Source: Rhodococcus sp. ARC_M6
GTDB taxonomy: Bacteria; Actinomycetota; Actinomycetes; Mycobacteriales; Mycobacteriaceae
Assembly (NCBI RefSeq): GCF_022810305.1
Contig: NZ_JALGQH010000029.1
Span: 1 to 64,000, forward strand
DNA: 64,000 nt
Direction: 5' to 3'
Shown here: positions 33,624 through 43,439 of the stretch, in pieces
How the letters are laid out: each line of letters starts with the position of its first letter
Position numbering within the stretch: position 1 is the stretch's first letter
The notes under the pieces: model-generated
Database searches by the model: none
Told to the model about the DNA's origin: nothing
What the model saw: only the letters and a program-made list of their open reading frames with translations
Program-made: the position numbers and the translations under genes

Positions 33624-34352
33624 ATGACAGCCGTCCCGTTTCAGCAACTGCACGACTCGATGCTGGAACAACTGGGTCAGGACATCGTGGGCGGCGTCCT
33701 GAAACCGGGCACCACCATCTCCGCTGACGAGGTCGCGACCCGCTACGACGTGTCCCGCACCGTCATCCGCGAAGTCGTGCGGGTTCTCGAATCACTCGGT
33801 CTGGCCGCGGTGCGTCGACGCGTCGGGATCACCATCCTCGGATCGGAGCATTGGAATGCACTCGATCCCACTGTGATCCGCTGGCAATTGGCCGGACCCG
33901 ACCGATTCGAACAGCTGTCGATCCTCAGCGAGCTGCGCTCCGGAATCGAACCGCTGGCTGCCCGCTTGGCAGCGGCAAGGGCCACCCCCGAGCAATGTGG
34001 TGCGCTCACCGCGGCTGTCATCGGCATGTCAGCTACCTCCCGCGCCGCCGACACGGACGCGTACCTGGGTCACGATGCCGACTTCCACCGCACCCTGCTC
34101 GCAGCGTCGGGAAACCCGATGTTGCGCGCAATGTCGCAGATCGTCGTCGAAATTCTCGAAGGTCGAACTCGGCATGCCCTGATGCCCCACGAAGCCGATG
34201 CCGAAGCGATTCACCTGCACGGAGTGGTGGCGTCGGCCATCCAATCAGGCGACGCTGACGCAGCCGAATCTGCGATGCGCTCGATCGTCGCGGAATCCGC
34301 GGGTGCCGTCGAAACCATGCGCACCAGCGCACCGCCGCCGGCTCACCAGTAA
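33624..34352 (+). CDS. GntR-family regulator of gluconate genes (FadR subfamily)
   Basis: The 242-residue protein has the GntR winged helix ([20 protein letters not shown]) near residues 33-55 and an FCD domain with metal/ligand histidines ([25 protein letters not shown]). It is divergent from gntP-gntK and so is the probable gluconate-responsive repressor. The ATG at 33624 is preferred over an earlier in-frame start. Confidence 0.9.
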   Translation: MTAVPFQQLHDSMLEQLGQDIVGGVLKPGTTISADEVATRYDVSRTVIREVVRVLESLGLAAVRRRVGITILGSEHWNALDPTVIRWQLAGPDRFEQLSILSELRSGIEPLAARLAAARATPEQCGALTAAVIGMSATSRAADTDAYLGHDADFHRTLLAASGNPMLRAMSQIVVEILEGRTRHALMPHEADAEAIHLHGVVASAIQSGDADAAESAMRSIVAESAGAVETMRTSAPPPAHQ

Positions 34353-34449
34353 GTCCAGACACAGACTCTGCGGATTTGCCCCGCAACCGCTCCGCAAGTG
34401 GAACGCTTGGCCTCATGACATCACTCGCTACCTCGAACAGCGCACTCTG

Positions 34450-35457
34450 ATGGCCCGCGCGGTACGCGTCGTCGTTCTCGGCGCCGGATCCTGGGGAACC
34501 ACCGTCGCCGGCCTTGCTGCCCGCAACACGCCCACGTTGCTGTGGGCGCGAAACGAAGACGCTGCCGACGAGATCAACACCAATCGAACCAATTCCAAAT
34601 ATCTCGGCGACCGAAGACTCGCCAAGGGACTGAGAGCAACGTCCGATCTGGTCGAGGCAGCCCGCGAAGCCGACGTCCTGGTGTGTGGGGTGCCTTCGCA
34701 TGCCGTGCGCTCCACACTCGCCGAGATCTCTGAGGAGGTGCGCGCGTGGGTGCCGATCCTGTCGCTGTCCAAGGGCCTCGAACCCGGGACTCGTTTGCGT
34801 CCGACCGAGGTAATCGCCGAATGCCTGCCCGGCCACCCGGTCGGCCTTCTGGCCGGTCCGAACATCGCCAAGGAAATTGCCGACGGCATGGCCGCCGCAT
34901 CTGTCGTCGCGACGCAGGACGATCGCGTCGCCGCTGCCCTTCAACCACTGTTCGCGTCCGCAGTGTTCCGCGTCTACCGGAACACCGACGTTCTCGGGTG
35001 CGAGCTTGGCGGCGTTCTCAAGAACATCGTCGCGATCGCGTCCGGCATGGCCGACGGACTGGGCGTCGGTGACAACACGCGCGCCATGGTCCTTGCCCGT
35101 GGACTCGCGGAGATGACCCGAATGGGTGAAGCAATGGGCGCCAATCCGCGAACCTTTGCCGGATTGACCGGCGTCGGCGATCTGATTGCCACATGCATGG
35201 CCCCGACGTCACGTAACCGTCGTGTCGGCGAAGCACTCGCGCAGGGGCTGACCGTCGAGGAAGCAGTCGCCAAACTCGGTCAGGTTGCCGAGGGCGTCAA
35301 GACTGCGCCGACAGTTATGGCCCTGGCTCGGGAATTCGGCGTGGACATGCCCATCGCGGCTGAGGTCGAAGCTGTCATCGCCGGCCGGCAGAGCGCGAAC
35401 GACGCCTACCGCGGCCTGCAGAAGGTGGCGGCCGGTGGTGAGGAAGACATAGCGTGA
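34450..35457 (+). CDS. gpsA: NAD(P)H-dependent glycerol-3-phosphate dehydrogenase
   Basis: The 335-residue protein has the Rossmann motif LGAGSWGTT (residues 10-18), the substrate-binding [13 protein letters not shown] and the catalytic lysine region [13 protein letters not shown]. It makes sn-glycerol-3-phosphate for phospholipids. In GpsA the motif is usually GPSFAKE, so GPNIAKE is a variant; actinobacteria often carry a second GpsA of this kind. It follows the GntR gene by about 100 bases and ends before a large palindrome. Confidence 0.92.
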   Translation: MARAVRVVVLGAGSWGTTVAGLAARNTPTLLWARNEDAADEINTNRTNSKYLGDRRLAKGLRATSDLVEAAREADVLVCGVPSHAVRSTLAEISEEVRAWVPILSLSKGLEPGTRLRPTEVIAECLPGHPVGLLAGPNIAKEIADGMAAASVVATQDDRVAAALQPLFASAVFRVYRNTDVLGCELGGVLKNIVAIASGMADGLGVGDNTRAMVLARGLAEMTRMGEAMGANPRTFAGLTGVGDLIATCMAPTSRNRRVGEALAQGLTVEEAVAKLGQVAEGVKTAPTVMALAREFGVDMPIAAEVEAVIAGRQSANDAYRGLQKVAAGGEEDIA

Positions 35458-35462
35458 TCAAG

Positions 35463-35502
35463 ATCTACAGGTATCTAGCTAATCAGCTAGATACCTGTAG
35501 AT
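35463..35502. terminator. Perfect 18-bp-arm hairpin after gpsA
   Basis: ATCTACAGGTATCTAGCT and its exact complement enclose AATC. It starts five bases after the gpsA stop. It is AT-rich and has no T-run, so it may work as a weak bidirectional terminator or an mRNA stabiliser. The next 120 bases up to the convergent lipoprotein stop show nothing. Confidence 0.6.
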
Positions 35503-35625
35503 ATGTCAATTGAACTGCACCCGAAATTCCTACCGCCCCAGCGCAGTCAGCAAATATTTCGCACTTCCGCCGGCGCCGCCATCAGCCCGCAGATGCACTG
35601 GTCGGCTTCCGACGTTTCATCTCGG

Positions 35626-36414
35626 TCACCACCCCGGATACGCCGGCAATGTCAGCGGGCGAATATCACTGAACACTGTCTCCGTACCGTCCTTCGGAGT
35701 GTCCGGCACAACCGTGAAACCCCAATCCATACACGGCCATTTGGACGACTGATTCCCCCCCAGCGTTACCGACCAACCCGCAAACACGTCCTCCGTCAAG
35801 TACTGCCACTGCGGCTGATCACCGGGATCCGCAACACCGGGGTCTTGCGTTCTCGGCTCGAATAACACATTCCCGATCCTCGGTGGAACCGGTGCCCTCT
35901 CGAAGGTCACCTGATAGCTCGATGCCGGCCCACTATCACCGACATACCGACCATCATCCTTCAGAACCGCAGACCGGGAGTCCTGAGCGCATACCGTCGC
36001 ACTGAATCCTGCTGCTGTATCAACGATCTCGAGAATATGCCAAAAGTGAGTTCCCACCAACGGTCTATGACTGAGGTTCGGGTTAGCGTAGTAACGCGCA
36101 CGTTCTTTCTCAACCGCATCCGCAAAGCCCGGATACGTCGCCGACAACCCAACCATGAATCCGATCCGATCCGATTCCTTCGCCGCCCGCACCATCCGTC
36201 CACGCCCATCGAACAGATCCACCCCAACCCCAGAGGACCACACCACCGTGGCATCCCGAACCCCTACCGGGCCCGAATCAGGTTCAACTACAACAGAAGA
36301 CGACGCCGAGCGACTCCGCGAATCAGCTTCCCCAGAACACCCCATCAATACGGCGGCCACCAAGGTTCCGACCGCCATGACAGCACCCAGTCGACTACAT
36401 TTCACCTCGGCCAC
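35626..36414 (-). CDS. Hypothetical lipoprotein, last gene of the EspC-like operon
   Basis: The 262-residue product has a signal peptide and lipobox (GTLVAAVLMGCSGEADS), then a mature part with VGVRDATVVWSSGVGVDLFD, HFWHILEIVDTAAG, and CMDWGFTVVP near the end. I do not recognise the fold. Its ATG overlaps the end of the large upstream gene by 13 bases. Placement behind an EspC-like gene and a large helical protein suggests a partner or immunity role, which is inference. Confidence 0.8.
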   Translation of the reverse strand: MAEVKCSRLGAVMAVGTLVAAVLMGCSGEADSRSRSASSSVVVEPDSGPVGVRDATVVWSSGVGVDLFDGRGRMVRAAKESDRIGFMVGLSATYPGFADAVEKERARYYANPNLSHRPLVGTHFWHILEIVDTAAGFSATVCAQDSRSAVLKDDGRYVGDSGPASSYQVTFERAPVPPRIGNVLFEPRTQDPGVADPGDQPQWQYLTEDVFAGWSVTLGGNQSSKWPCMDWGFTVVPDTPKDGTETVFSDIRPLTLPAYPGW

Positions 36415-38848
36415 CCATTCGCCCGCTGATTACCCACACCATTGACCAGCATCGTATTGAACGATTCACCCGCGCCTAAGTGGTCGGGAAAGATGATGCC
36501 GCCGACTGCAACACCAGCACTATCTGCGACTCGGAGATAGTCCAATCGGTCAATACCCGATACTCCGGCCGTTTCCAGCGCATTCGGAATCATCCCCACC
36601 GTTCTGTCTAGTCCGACAGCGCGATCCATCTCGTCCAGGGTCATAAGCCGCCCATCCCGAACTAACCCCTGGTTCAGATCATTGACGTCCACGCGACCGT
36701 CTTCGACCAGCGCGCTGAGCATCGAATGCATCCGAATATTGTCGATGCCGAGTCCGGTCGTGAACGATTCACCGGAGTAGCTTGGAGTAGCACTCACTGC
36801 CGCTCCTGCACCATTGACGTAGTCGTCCTGCAACATCAGCGCCACAGAATTGGCGAGCGGATTGATCACCGCCCCACCAGGAATGAAGCTCACTACACCC
36901 GCCGCTAACCACTGACTCACCCCGTACGCTTCCGAACGTTGTTGTCGCAGCGCAGCGTCTGCTGCTTCACTGTCGAGATTACGATCAACTACCTCGGCCC
37001 CTAGCCCCGCCTCGACCAGGGCATGCAGATTTCCGGAACTGTAACCCAGTAACCAAGAATCCTCACCGTTCACAGCTCCAACGGCAAAAGCCTTATCCAG
37101 CGCCGAGGCCTGCGCCAATGCCGCACCATTGATAATCCCACCCGCCTTCGGATCACCATCAAGCAACGCAAACACCCTCGTCGCCTCCACCGGACCAAGA
37201 TCGCCGAAACCCCCGGTACCCGTGTACTTCTCATCGACTCCCACCATGTCGCCCACGTACGGGGCCAGAGCGCCCGCGACCTGCTGGGTGAAGATCGGAT
37301 TCAACTGCCCAATCGACAAATCACCCGGCGGATTTTTCGGATCGGCAATGTTGATCAACGAAGCAAAATTGTTGCCACCGATTCCCGAGTCCGTAGTCGA
37401 AAGAAACTGCGTCATACCGAAAGCCGCTTCACCGGCCCGCGTCGCACGGTCCACGTCTACCGGATCGTTCGGATTCTCCACTACCGCATCGGCATTGATC
37501 CAACTCCCCAACCCGCCAACGCTGGCACCATCATCGGGCCAATCGTGTGTCGATAGCGGCAGCAGCACACCGTCCCGATTGAAATCCATCGGACTGCCGT
37601 CCGGATTGAGCCCGGTGAGCACTTGCCACGACGAATCAGGGTTCCGCACACCGATATCCAAGAACTGCTCCATGGTGCGCTCGTAGTCCATGCCATCTGG
37701 CAGGGGAAAGATGAACCGCCAGATTTATTTGATACATCGGCCATGTGCGCCGCAACTCGATCGAACTCCACACCCAACTCCGCGCCCGGCTGATGCCCCG
37801 GCGTCGCTTCGCCCAACAGGTCACCTAGCCGACCGATGTCTGCAAGATCCCGTGCGCTTCGTTCGACATTCGGATCCGGTTCATATCCGTGGTAGACCAA
37901 CTCCCGCACCGACGGCGGGACCTGCCCGTACCCGCCGGTCTCGGTTCCAGTTCCCACTTTTTCGTCGGAGAGCGTCAACAACCCGTTTGCCAGAGCATCA
38001 AGTCTCCCGCCCGCTTTCGGATCACCAGCCTGTTCTTGCTCACGGAACTGATCCGCCAACGCGAGCAAATCGTCTTTACCCACAGCGTCGTAGAAACCAC
38101 TCAAATAGTCGAATGTCTTCTGCGGCATATCGGCAATAGCTTCACCTTGCGCGATCGCGTCGAGTTGCTCCGGCGTCAACTGCGCTTGCACCAGTGCGTC
38201 ACTGATGCGCGCCCGATCCGCAGCGGTAGCCTCTCCCGAACTGATCAACGCGCCATCGACACCACCTTGCGCACCCGACAAATCGCCGCCACCCGACGCC
38301 AAAATCGGATTGGCCCGCAAACCTCCAACCGCAGCATCAAGCGCGGAGGCTGCATCACGATCTACCTGATCCAGGTTTTGCAGGGCCTCTTTGATCCGCC
38401 GCTCGTGCTCGCGGGCATTCTCTTCCAGCACTCGCTTTGCTACCGCAGCCCCCTCCGGGCCTGCCTCGGCTGCAATCCACAGGTACAAATCAGGTGGCAC
38501 CGTCACCGAACCGTCATCAGCTATCACGAACTGCGCGCGCTGGGCATCGCTCACACAATCGAGAACGTACTGACGTGCCGCAGCGATATTCACCGAACCT
38601 GCCCGGGTCGCATTCGACACGTCCGCCAACGACGACACCAACCGCCCTGCACTCGATCCAATTCCGTCGCCAGTGCGTCGCATTGCGTCGCCACCGATAC
38701 CGCGCCAGAATTCTGGTGAATCCAGCACCCGGTTTGTAAATCTGCTCCGCTTGTCGTCGAGCGTCTCTGACGCACGTGACCACAACTCGGATTGAACATC
38801 CAAGGCTGACGTATCCCACGCCCGCGCCGTCGACACCGTGATGGTCAT
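36402..38848 (-). pseudogene. Large helical EspC-linked protein, interrupted by one frameshift
   Basis: Two frames make one protein of about 815 residues. The first part (MTITVSTARAWDTSALDVQS from 38848) has an N-terminal helical region like WXG100-type domains (SPEFWRGIGGDAMRRTG) and a long helical body. The second part (YERTMEQFLDIGVRNPDSSW...) continues to 36402. They join at a run of four C on the minus strand (37703-37706): one added base gives SSFPLPDGMDYERTME without interruption. The whole recalls proteins annotated TPR repeat region-containing in mycobacteria and rhodococci. The start overlaps the EspC-like stop (ATGA). It could be a real break, a sequencing error, or two proteins with the second starting at ATG 37691. 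Confidence 0.75.
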
Positions 38849-39153
38849 ATGCTTCCGTCCCCAGCGCCGCGAACTCCCGCACCAACCGCAGAATCCGTCT
38901 TCTCGTAGCTGTCCACGGCACTGCTGGAACTCACCGCGACTGCCCCTACACTCGCTGCCAATGCCTCGACAGATTCATTGAGCAATCGAGCGATATCGCT
39001 GCACGCCGGAGCCACCATCGAGTCCGTCAAACCGGATCGCACCTGATCTGCGGCCGCCTCGACATCGACGTCTGCTATCTCACCGCCCACCCCTTCGGCG
39101 TCCGAGATGAAACGCCGCGCTTCCCCAGTATCCATCCATAATTTGTCCGACAT
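38845..39153 (-). CDS. EspC/DUF2580-like small helical protein
   Basis: The 102-residue, cofactor-free helical protein (MSDKLWMDTGEARRFISDAE, then LLNESVEALAASVGAVAVSS and AVDSYEKTD) fits the ESX secretion-associated EspC/DUF2580 group, which form helical hairpins with a C-terminal YxxxD-type element. SYEKTD is a near match to that secretion motif. GGGG precedes the ATG at 39153, and the stop overlaps the next gene. No ESX core genes are in the window. Confidence 0.7.
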   Translation of the reverse strand: MSDKLWMDTGEARRFISDAEGVGGEIADVDVEAAADQVRSGLTDSMVAPACSDIARLLNESVEALAASVGAVAVSSSSAVDSYEKTDSAVGAGVRGAGDGSI

Positions 39154-39299
39154 TCGTTTCCCCACCCCGTGTTACAGTCGAGCGCCAGTTCACAGCGCAC
39201 CCTAACACTGACCTTCTGACGCAAATCGGATCGGTCGTGAATACTGTTGCAGCACTGGTAAATAGGCACCAATCAGCGACACTTCCGCGGGGGGAAGCA

Positions 39300-39725
39300 A
39301 TGCATATTCACAATTCGGAAAATAGCGACACGGCCGACAGAAAATGGGTACGCCGCGAGAAGCTGACCGAGGCACTCACCCACGCGCGCGGGCACGCCTC
39401 CGAACATGGCGTTCAGGTCTCCGTCGCAGCCAATGGCGAACTCACCGAACTGAAGATTCCTGAAAATGCAATGTCGATGGGTGGGCACCAACTGGCCGGC
39501 ATCATTTCGCGGTTGACCGCTCACGCTCACCAACAAGTACGCTCAGCCGCGCTGCTGGCCCTGAAAGAGTTACAGAACGGCACCGAGGCTACTCACGCAG
39601 CACCCCGACATGGACGGTCCGGATACGACGATCATGGCCAACTTCCTCCAATCCTCTTCTCTCCCGTTGAATCTAAACCGGACGCAGGATCCACCAGCCG
39701 CCCACCACCAGAACGCCGACATTGA
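39300..39725 (+). CDS. YbaB/EbfC-like protein of the EspC-like locus
   Basis: The 141-residue protein has a central stretch (VQVSVAANGELTELKIPENA, then HQLAGIISRLTAHAHQQVRS) like YbaB/EbfC nucleoid-associated proteins, and a disordered Pro-rich tail. Such YbaB-like proteins often lie near EspC-like genes in actinobacteria. The ATG at 39300 follows GGGGGGAAG and is preferred over the GTG at 39237. It is divergent from the EspC-like operon, and its 3' end overlaps the convergent M50-like gene by 53 bases. Confidence 0.65.
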   Translation: MHIHNSENSDTADRKWVRREKLTEALTHARGHASEHGVQVSVAANGELTELKIPENAMSMGGHQLAGIISRLTAHAHQQVRSAALLALKELQNGTEATHAAPRHGRSGYDDHGQLPPILFSPVESKPDAGSTSRPPPERRH

Positions 39726-40386
39726 CCAGTAAGAACAGCGCCACCCACACAATCGCGGGTATCGGCGAAAGCCTCGCCAGTTGATCGGCGTCGGAATCCG
39801 GTGCACCACCACGCTGCATGCGCTGACGCTGAAGTTCCACCACCGGCCGCGGCCCAGCGAAAAGCAGGAAGAGCGTCAGGAAGTACGCGGCAGCCACCTG
39901 CTGTTCCGGAGTCCCCCACCACACCAAAGCAAACAGCACCGCGCCGACCACCGCCAGTGAGAACACCCCGTACAGATTGCGGATCAGCACCATCATCACC
40001 GCGATCACGAACAGCCCGATCCACAGCACCGACACAGCGCGCTGCGCACCCAACAGGGCGGCGGCGCCAAGGCCCAGAATCGACGGCCCCACGTACCCGG
40101 CGAACGTCATGAGGATGACACCGAAACCCGTCGGCTTTCCCGACGAAATCGCAACTCCCGACGTATCCGAGTGCAGCCGAAGACCTTTCAGCCTGCGCCC
40201 AACCAAGACCGCAACGATGAGATGGGCGCCCTCATGTGCAATGGTCACGACATTGCGCGCAACCCGCCATAGATGCGGTTCGAGGACGATCACGACAGCC
40301 AACAGCGCCATCAGTGGAACGACCCATGCCTGTGGCGCGGGACTGATCGCCGCAACCCGATCCCAAGCCGTCTGCAGCGCGTTCAT
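39673..40386 (-). CDS. M50-like membrane metalloprotease
   Basis: The 237-residue polytopic protein has the zinc motif HEGAH at residues 51-55 (VVTIAHEGAHLIVAVLVG), GYVGPSILGLGAAAL and several further membrane segments. It fits the M50B-like peptidases, which cut within or near membranes and resemble the SpoIVFB/YvpB-like group. Its ATG overlaps the AAA gene's stop (ATGA), so the two are coupled. Substrate unknown. Confidence 0.85.
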   Translation of the reverse strand: MNALQTAWDRVAAISPAPQAWVVPLMALLAVVIVLEPHLWRVARNVVTIAHEGAHLIVAVLVGRRLKGLRLHSDTSGVAISSGKPTGFGVILMTFAGYVGPSILGLGAAALLGAQRAVSVLWIGLFVIAVMMVLIRNLYGVFSLAVVGAVLFALVWWGTPEQQVAAAYFLTLFLLFAGPRPVVELQRQRMQRGGAPDSDADQLARLSPIPAIVWVALFLLVNVGVLVVGGWWILRPV

Positions 40387-41570
40387 TCCGCCTGCCCACG
40401 CAGGTAGCGGCCGAAATGCGGAACCGTGAATCCGATGGAACCCCGCTCAGCCGAGTAGATCAGACCCTTCTTGATCAAACCGTCACGCGCCGGCGAGAGC
40501 GACGCCGGTTTACGGCCGAGTTCGACGGCAATCGCCGACGTCGCGACCGGACCGTCGTCACCGGAAAGATCAGCCATCGCGCGCATATATTCACGTTCCG
40601 CAGGAGTTGCTCTCTCGTACCGTGATCCGAAGAATCCGACGGCCAGCTCTTCCTCAGCCGTCGGAGCGCCCACCCGCACATCGTCTTTGGTGATCGGACT
40701 CGACGCGGCCACATCCCACGTCGCTTTTCCGTAGGCCTGAACAAAATACGGATAGCCGTCTGCCGCGTCGTACAGCGCGTCGAGCGCTTCGTTCGTGAAC
40801 TTGACGTCCTCACGCTCGGCGGGCGCAATCAATGCCTGGTCTGCAGCTTCCCGTTCGAGTCGATCGATCCGGTGATAGCTGAACAGCCGCTCCGAGTAGC
40901 TTTTCGACGCCGACAACACTGCCGGCAGATGCGGAAGTCCAGCTCCCACAACGATGAGCGGCGCGCCGTCTTGGCTGAGCTCATGGCACGCGCCGCAGAT
41001 CGCCGATACGTCCGCGGCACTGAGGTCCTGCATCTCGTCGATGAAGATCGCGATCCCGACGCCGACATCTCGCGCCAGCGACGACGCTTCCATCAGCAGT
41101 TCCACCAAGTCGATCTCGATGTCACCGCTGTCCGCTCGGCCCTTGATCGCCGGAGCATCGATGCCGGGCTGCCAACGCTCGCGCATTCCTTTGTCCGCCG
41201 TCGCGCGTAGCGCAAAGGATTTGAGGACACCCAGAAACTGTTCTACTCGCTCCGGATCACGATGTGACACCGCAATTTCCCGCACTGCCATGTGTAGAGC
41301 GGACGAGAGGGGGCGTCGTAAATCTTGATCGGGGCGCGCCTCAATTTTGCCGGTCCCCCAGCTCTTCGAGATGGCGGCCGACCGTAACTGGTTGAGCAGC
41401 ACAGTCTTTCCGACACCACGGAGCCCGGTCAAGACAACACTGCGCTCGGGTCGTCCTCGAGCAATTCGCTCGAGGACGACGTCGAAGGCATCGATCTGCT
41501 TGTCGCGGCCTGCCAACTCCGGCGGCCGTTGACCGGCACCGGGGGCATATGGATTGCGTACTGGGTCCAT
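40383..41570 (-). CDS. AAA ATPase (Cdc6/ORC-like), with winged helix
   Basis: The 395-residue protein has Walker A GLRGVGKT (residues 49-56), Walker B IFIDEMQDL, a sensor-like LIVVGAGLPHLPAV and a C-terminal winged-helix region (AVELGRKPASLSPARDGLIK). This AAA_16/ORC-like family is common in actinobacteria and its function is often unknown. Its gene overlaps that of the M50-like protease, so they probably act together. The start MDPVRNPYAP at 41570 is preferred to one two codons earlier. Confidence 0.87.
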   Translation of the reverse strand: MDPVRNPYAPGAGQRPPELAGRDKQIDAFDVVLERIARGRPERSVVLTGLRGVGKTVLLNQLRSAAISKSWGTGKIEARPDQDLRRPLSSALHMAVREIAVSHRDPERVEQFLGVLKSFALRATADKGMRERWQPGIDAPAIKGRADSGDIEIDLVELLMEASSLARDVGVGIAIFIDEMQDLSAADVSAICGACHELSQDGAPLIVVGAGLPHLPAVLSASKSYSERLFSYHRIDRLEREAADQALIAPAEREDVKFTNEALDALYDAADGYPYFVQAYGKATWDVAASSPITKDDVRVGAPTAEEELAVGFFGSRYERATPAEREYMRAMADLSGDDGPVATSAIAVELGRKPASLSPARDGLIKKGLIYSAERGSIGFTVPHFGRYLRGQAE

Positions 41571-41730
41571 GCCCACCGACGGTACAAGCCGACTAGCCGA
41601 ATATGTCGCTCTCTAGCGCGTGTCCTAGAGAGAACTACGAAGCGCAATAACCCAAGGTCGGTGTTAGCCTGCGGCAACCAGGGGGGCTGGTTTCGAGCTG
41701 CCCCCGGCTCAGCCAATCAGGGGGAAAACA

Positions 41731-42531
41731 ATGTCACAACCAATTTCGCTTCGTCGAAGGCTCGCCATCTTTGCGGCGGCAGCATCCGCATCGACATTGC
41801 TCGTAGCCTGCTCAGATGCCACAACTTCGTCGAGCGGCGGCGCATCATCAACTTTGGCATCTTCGCCCAGCGCAGCGGCACCATCAATGACAACAGCCCC
41901 ATCCACAGCAACAGGATCGGCTACGGCGGCGGACCCCCAACTCATCGTGGTGGACGGGCGGACGATAGCCGTACCGCCGGGCATCAGTTTCCCGGAGAAC
42001 ACCAAAATCGAGATGTCTTCGATGAACCAGCTCGTACTGAAGGCGCCTCTCCCCTCGGAGCTTCTCGAGTTCTTTCGCACCAGCCTGCCAGCCGCGGGCT
42101 ACCTGATCGTCGACGATTTGGGGGAGATACTCAGCTTCTCCGGCAAGGGCTGGACTGGAACCGTTTCCTCGACGGGAACGGACACTTACATCTCATACAA
42201 GCAGTCGAGTTCTTCCACTAGTGCGGCGCCAGCTACGGGCTCAGATATCGCGGCCGATCCAGAACTCATCGATGTAGACGGGCGATCGATCGTCCTGCCC
42301 CCAGGTATCAGCTTCCCGGAGAACACCAAAATCAAGGCATCGTCGGACGGATACGTCACGCTGAGCGCACCCGCCCCCGCTGCGCTTCTCGACTACTTCC
42401 GAACCAGCCTGCCAGGCGCGGGCTACCTGATCGTTGACGATTTGGGTGAAGTACTCAACTTCTCAGGCAAGGGCTGGTTCGGAACTGTAGCCACCACAAC
42501 CGACGAGACCACGATCTCGTTCAACCTATGA
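41731..42531 (+). CDS. Lipoprotein with two tandem copies of one domain
   Basis: The 266-residue product has a signal with lipobox (STLLVACSDAT), a Ser/Thr-rich linker, and a domain of about 90 residues repeated twice: PPGISFPENTKI, AAGYLIVDDLGE, FSGKGWTGTV, and again PPGISFPENTKI, GAGYLIVDDLGE, FSGKGWFGTV. The DNA of the two copies is also close, so the duplication is recent. Function unknown. An 8-bp inverted repeat (CTCTCTAG) lies in the upstream gap at 41609-41632. Confidence 0.85.
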   Translation: MSQPISLRRRLAIFAAAASASTLLVACSDATTSSSGGASSTLASSPSAAAPSMTTAPSTATGSATAADPQLIVVDGRTIAVPPGISFPENTKIEMSSMNQLVLKAPLPSELLEFFRTSLPAAGYLIVDDLGEILSFSGKGWTGTVSSTGTDTYISYKQSSSSTSAAPATGSDIAADPELIDVDGRSIVLPPGISFPENTKIKASSDGYVTLSAPAPAALLDYFRTSLPGAGYLIVDDLGEVLNFSGKGWFGTVATTTDETTISFNL

Positions 42532-42569
42532 CATTGCCGATGCCGAACGGGGTGTTGCCTCGATTTGCG

Positions 42570-43286
42570 CTAGGACCCGAGGCTGAAAACGTTACTACCC
42601 GAACCGGTCTCGAAGTCGCTGCCTGTGAGACTGCCGCCGTTGCTGCTGCCGAGCTCACTGCTTCCGGCCTGGATTCCTGCCTGGATCCGGAGCACTTCTG
42701 CGATCACGTCGTTGAGGGTTTCGAATCCCAGGTCCTCGAGTGATCCGGAGACGCTTCCAGCGCCACCGTCACTGCTGCCCACACTTCCGCTACTACCCAG
42801 ACTGCCCAGTGGACTTCCCACGAAGACGACCTCCGGCAAGCTGATCGTCGGAATCGGAATGTTTCCACTGATGAGACCAGCAGTAAGTTCGGGGATCGAC
42901 ACGCAAGCGCCAACCACGCCGTAGATGCCCGGCGACACAGTCACGGTCTCGGTCAGGCTTCGCTGCGGAAGAACGCCGAACAGACTCAAGGGGCTTTCGA
43001 CCAGTGGGTATTCAAGAACGCCTGGTGTCAGGATCGATGCGGGGTCGTTGATGATTCCCGGCAACTTCTGGAGATCGACAACTGCCGGCGTGCAATTGAC
43101 GAAGCTGAGAGGTCGATTCGGATTCGAAATCGTGAAGGTAATGTCGGCGCCATCCACACTCACCTCCAACGGCGGCGCGAGTGGCGCTGCCACGGCCGAT
43201 GTAGTTCCGGCGAAGGTCAATCCGATAGCTGCTGCCGAGCTGACAGCAACTCCTCCGAGCACACGCTTGAATCCACGACTACGCAT
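42570..43286 (-). CDS. Secreted hypothetical protein, paralogue A
   Basis: The 238-residue product has a signal peptide (VAVSSAAAIGLTFAGTTSAV, cleaved near AVA-AP), then a beta-rich core with the motif GIYGVVGACVSIPE, and a long Gly/Ser-rich tail. It shares layout and motifs with the next gene upstream at 43440-44003. Both have a Cys in a C-x-A/P-x-V context, the YPLVESPLSLFGV / YPQVTDLESLFGV segment and the GxYxVxGAC segment. Function unknown. Confidence 0.82.
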   Translation of the reverse strand: MRSRGFKRVLGGVAVSSAAAIGLTFAGTTSAVAAPLAPPLEVSVDGADITFTISNPNRPLSFVNCTPAVVDLQKLPGIINDPASILTPGVLEYPLVESPLSLFGVLPQRSLTETVTVSPGIYGVVGACVSIPELTAGLISGNIPIPTISLPEVVFVGSPLGSLGSSGSVGSSDGGAGSVSGSLEDLGFETLNDVIAEVLRIQAGIQAGSSELGSSNGGSLTGSDFETGSGSNVFSLGS

Positions 43287-43370
43287 TTCCGTACCTCCGG
43301 ACAACTCGGTCAACTAGAACTTCCAGAACAATAGACCGCTCAGTCGGGAAATGCGTGGTGGAAAAGCCAA

Positions 43371-43412
43371 CTGCGCCGGACTCGGGGGAATTGTCACCCG
43401 AGTCCGGCGCAG
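43371..43412 (-). terminator. Terminator after paralogue B
   Basis: Perfect 16-bp arms (CTGCGCCGGACTCGGG and complement) around a 10-base loop lie 28 bases after the stop of the minus-strand gene, followed on that strand by TTGGCTTTTCC. Confidence 0.8.
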
Positions 43413-43439
43413 CTGAAGAAAATTACTGTGCGCTTACTT

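Noticed and set aside
35503-35865. Plus-strand frame after gpsA
   Set aside because: Mostly antisense to the lipoprotein gene; no start site.
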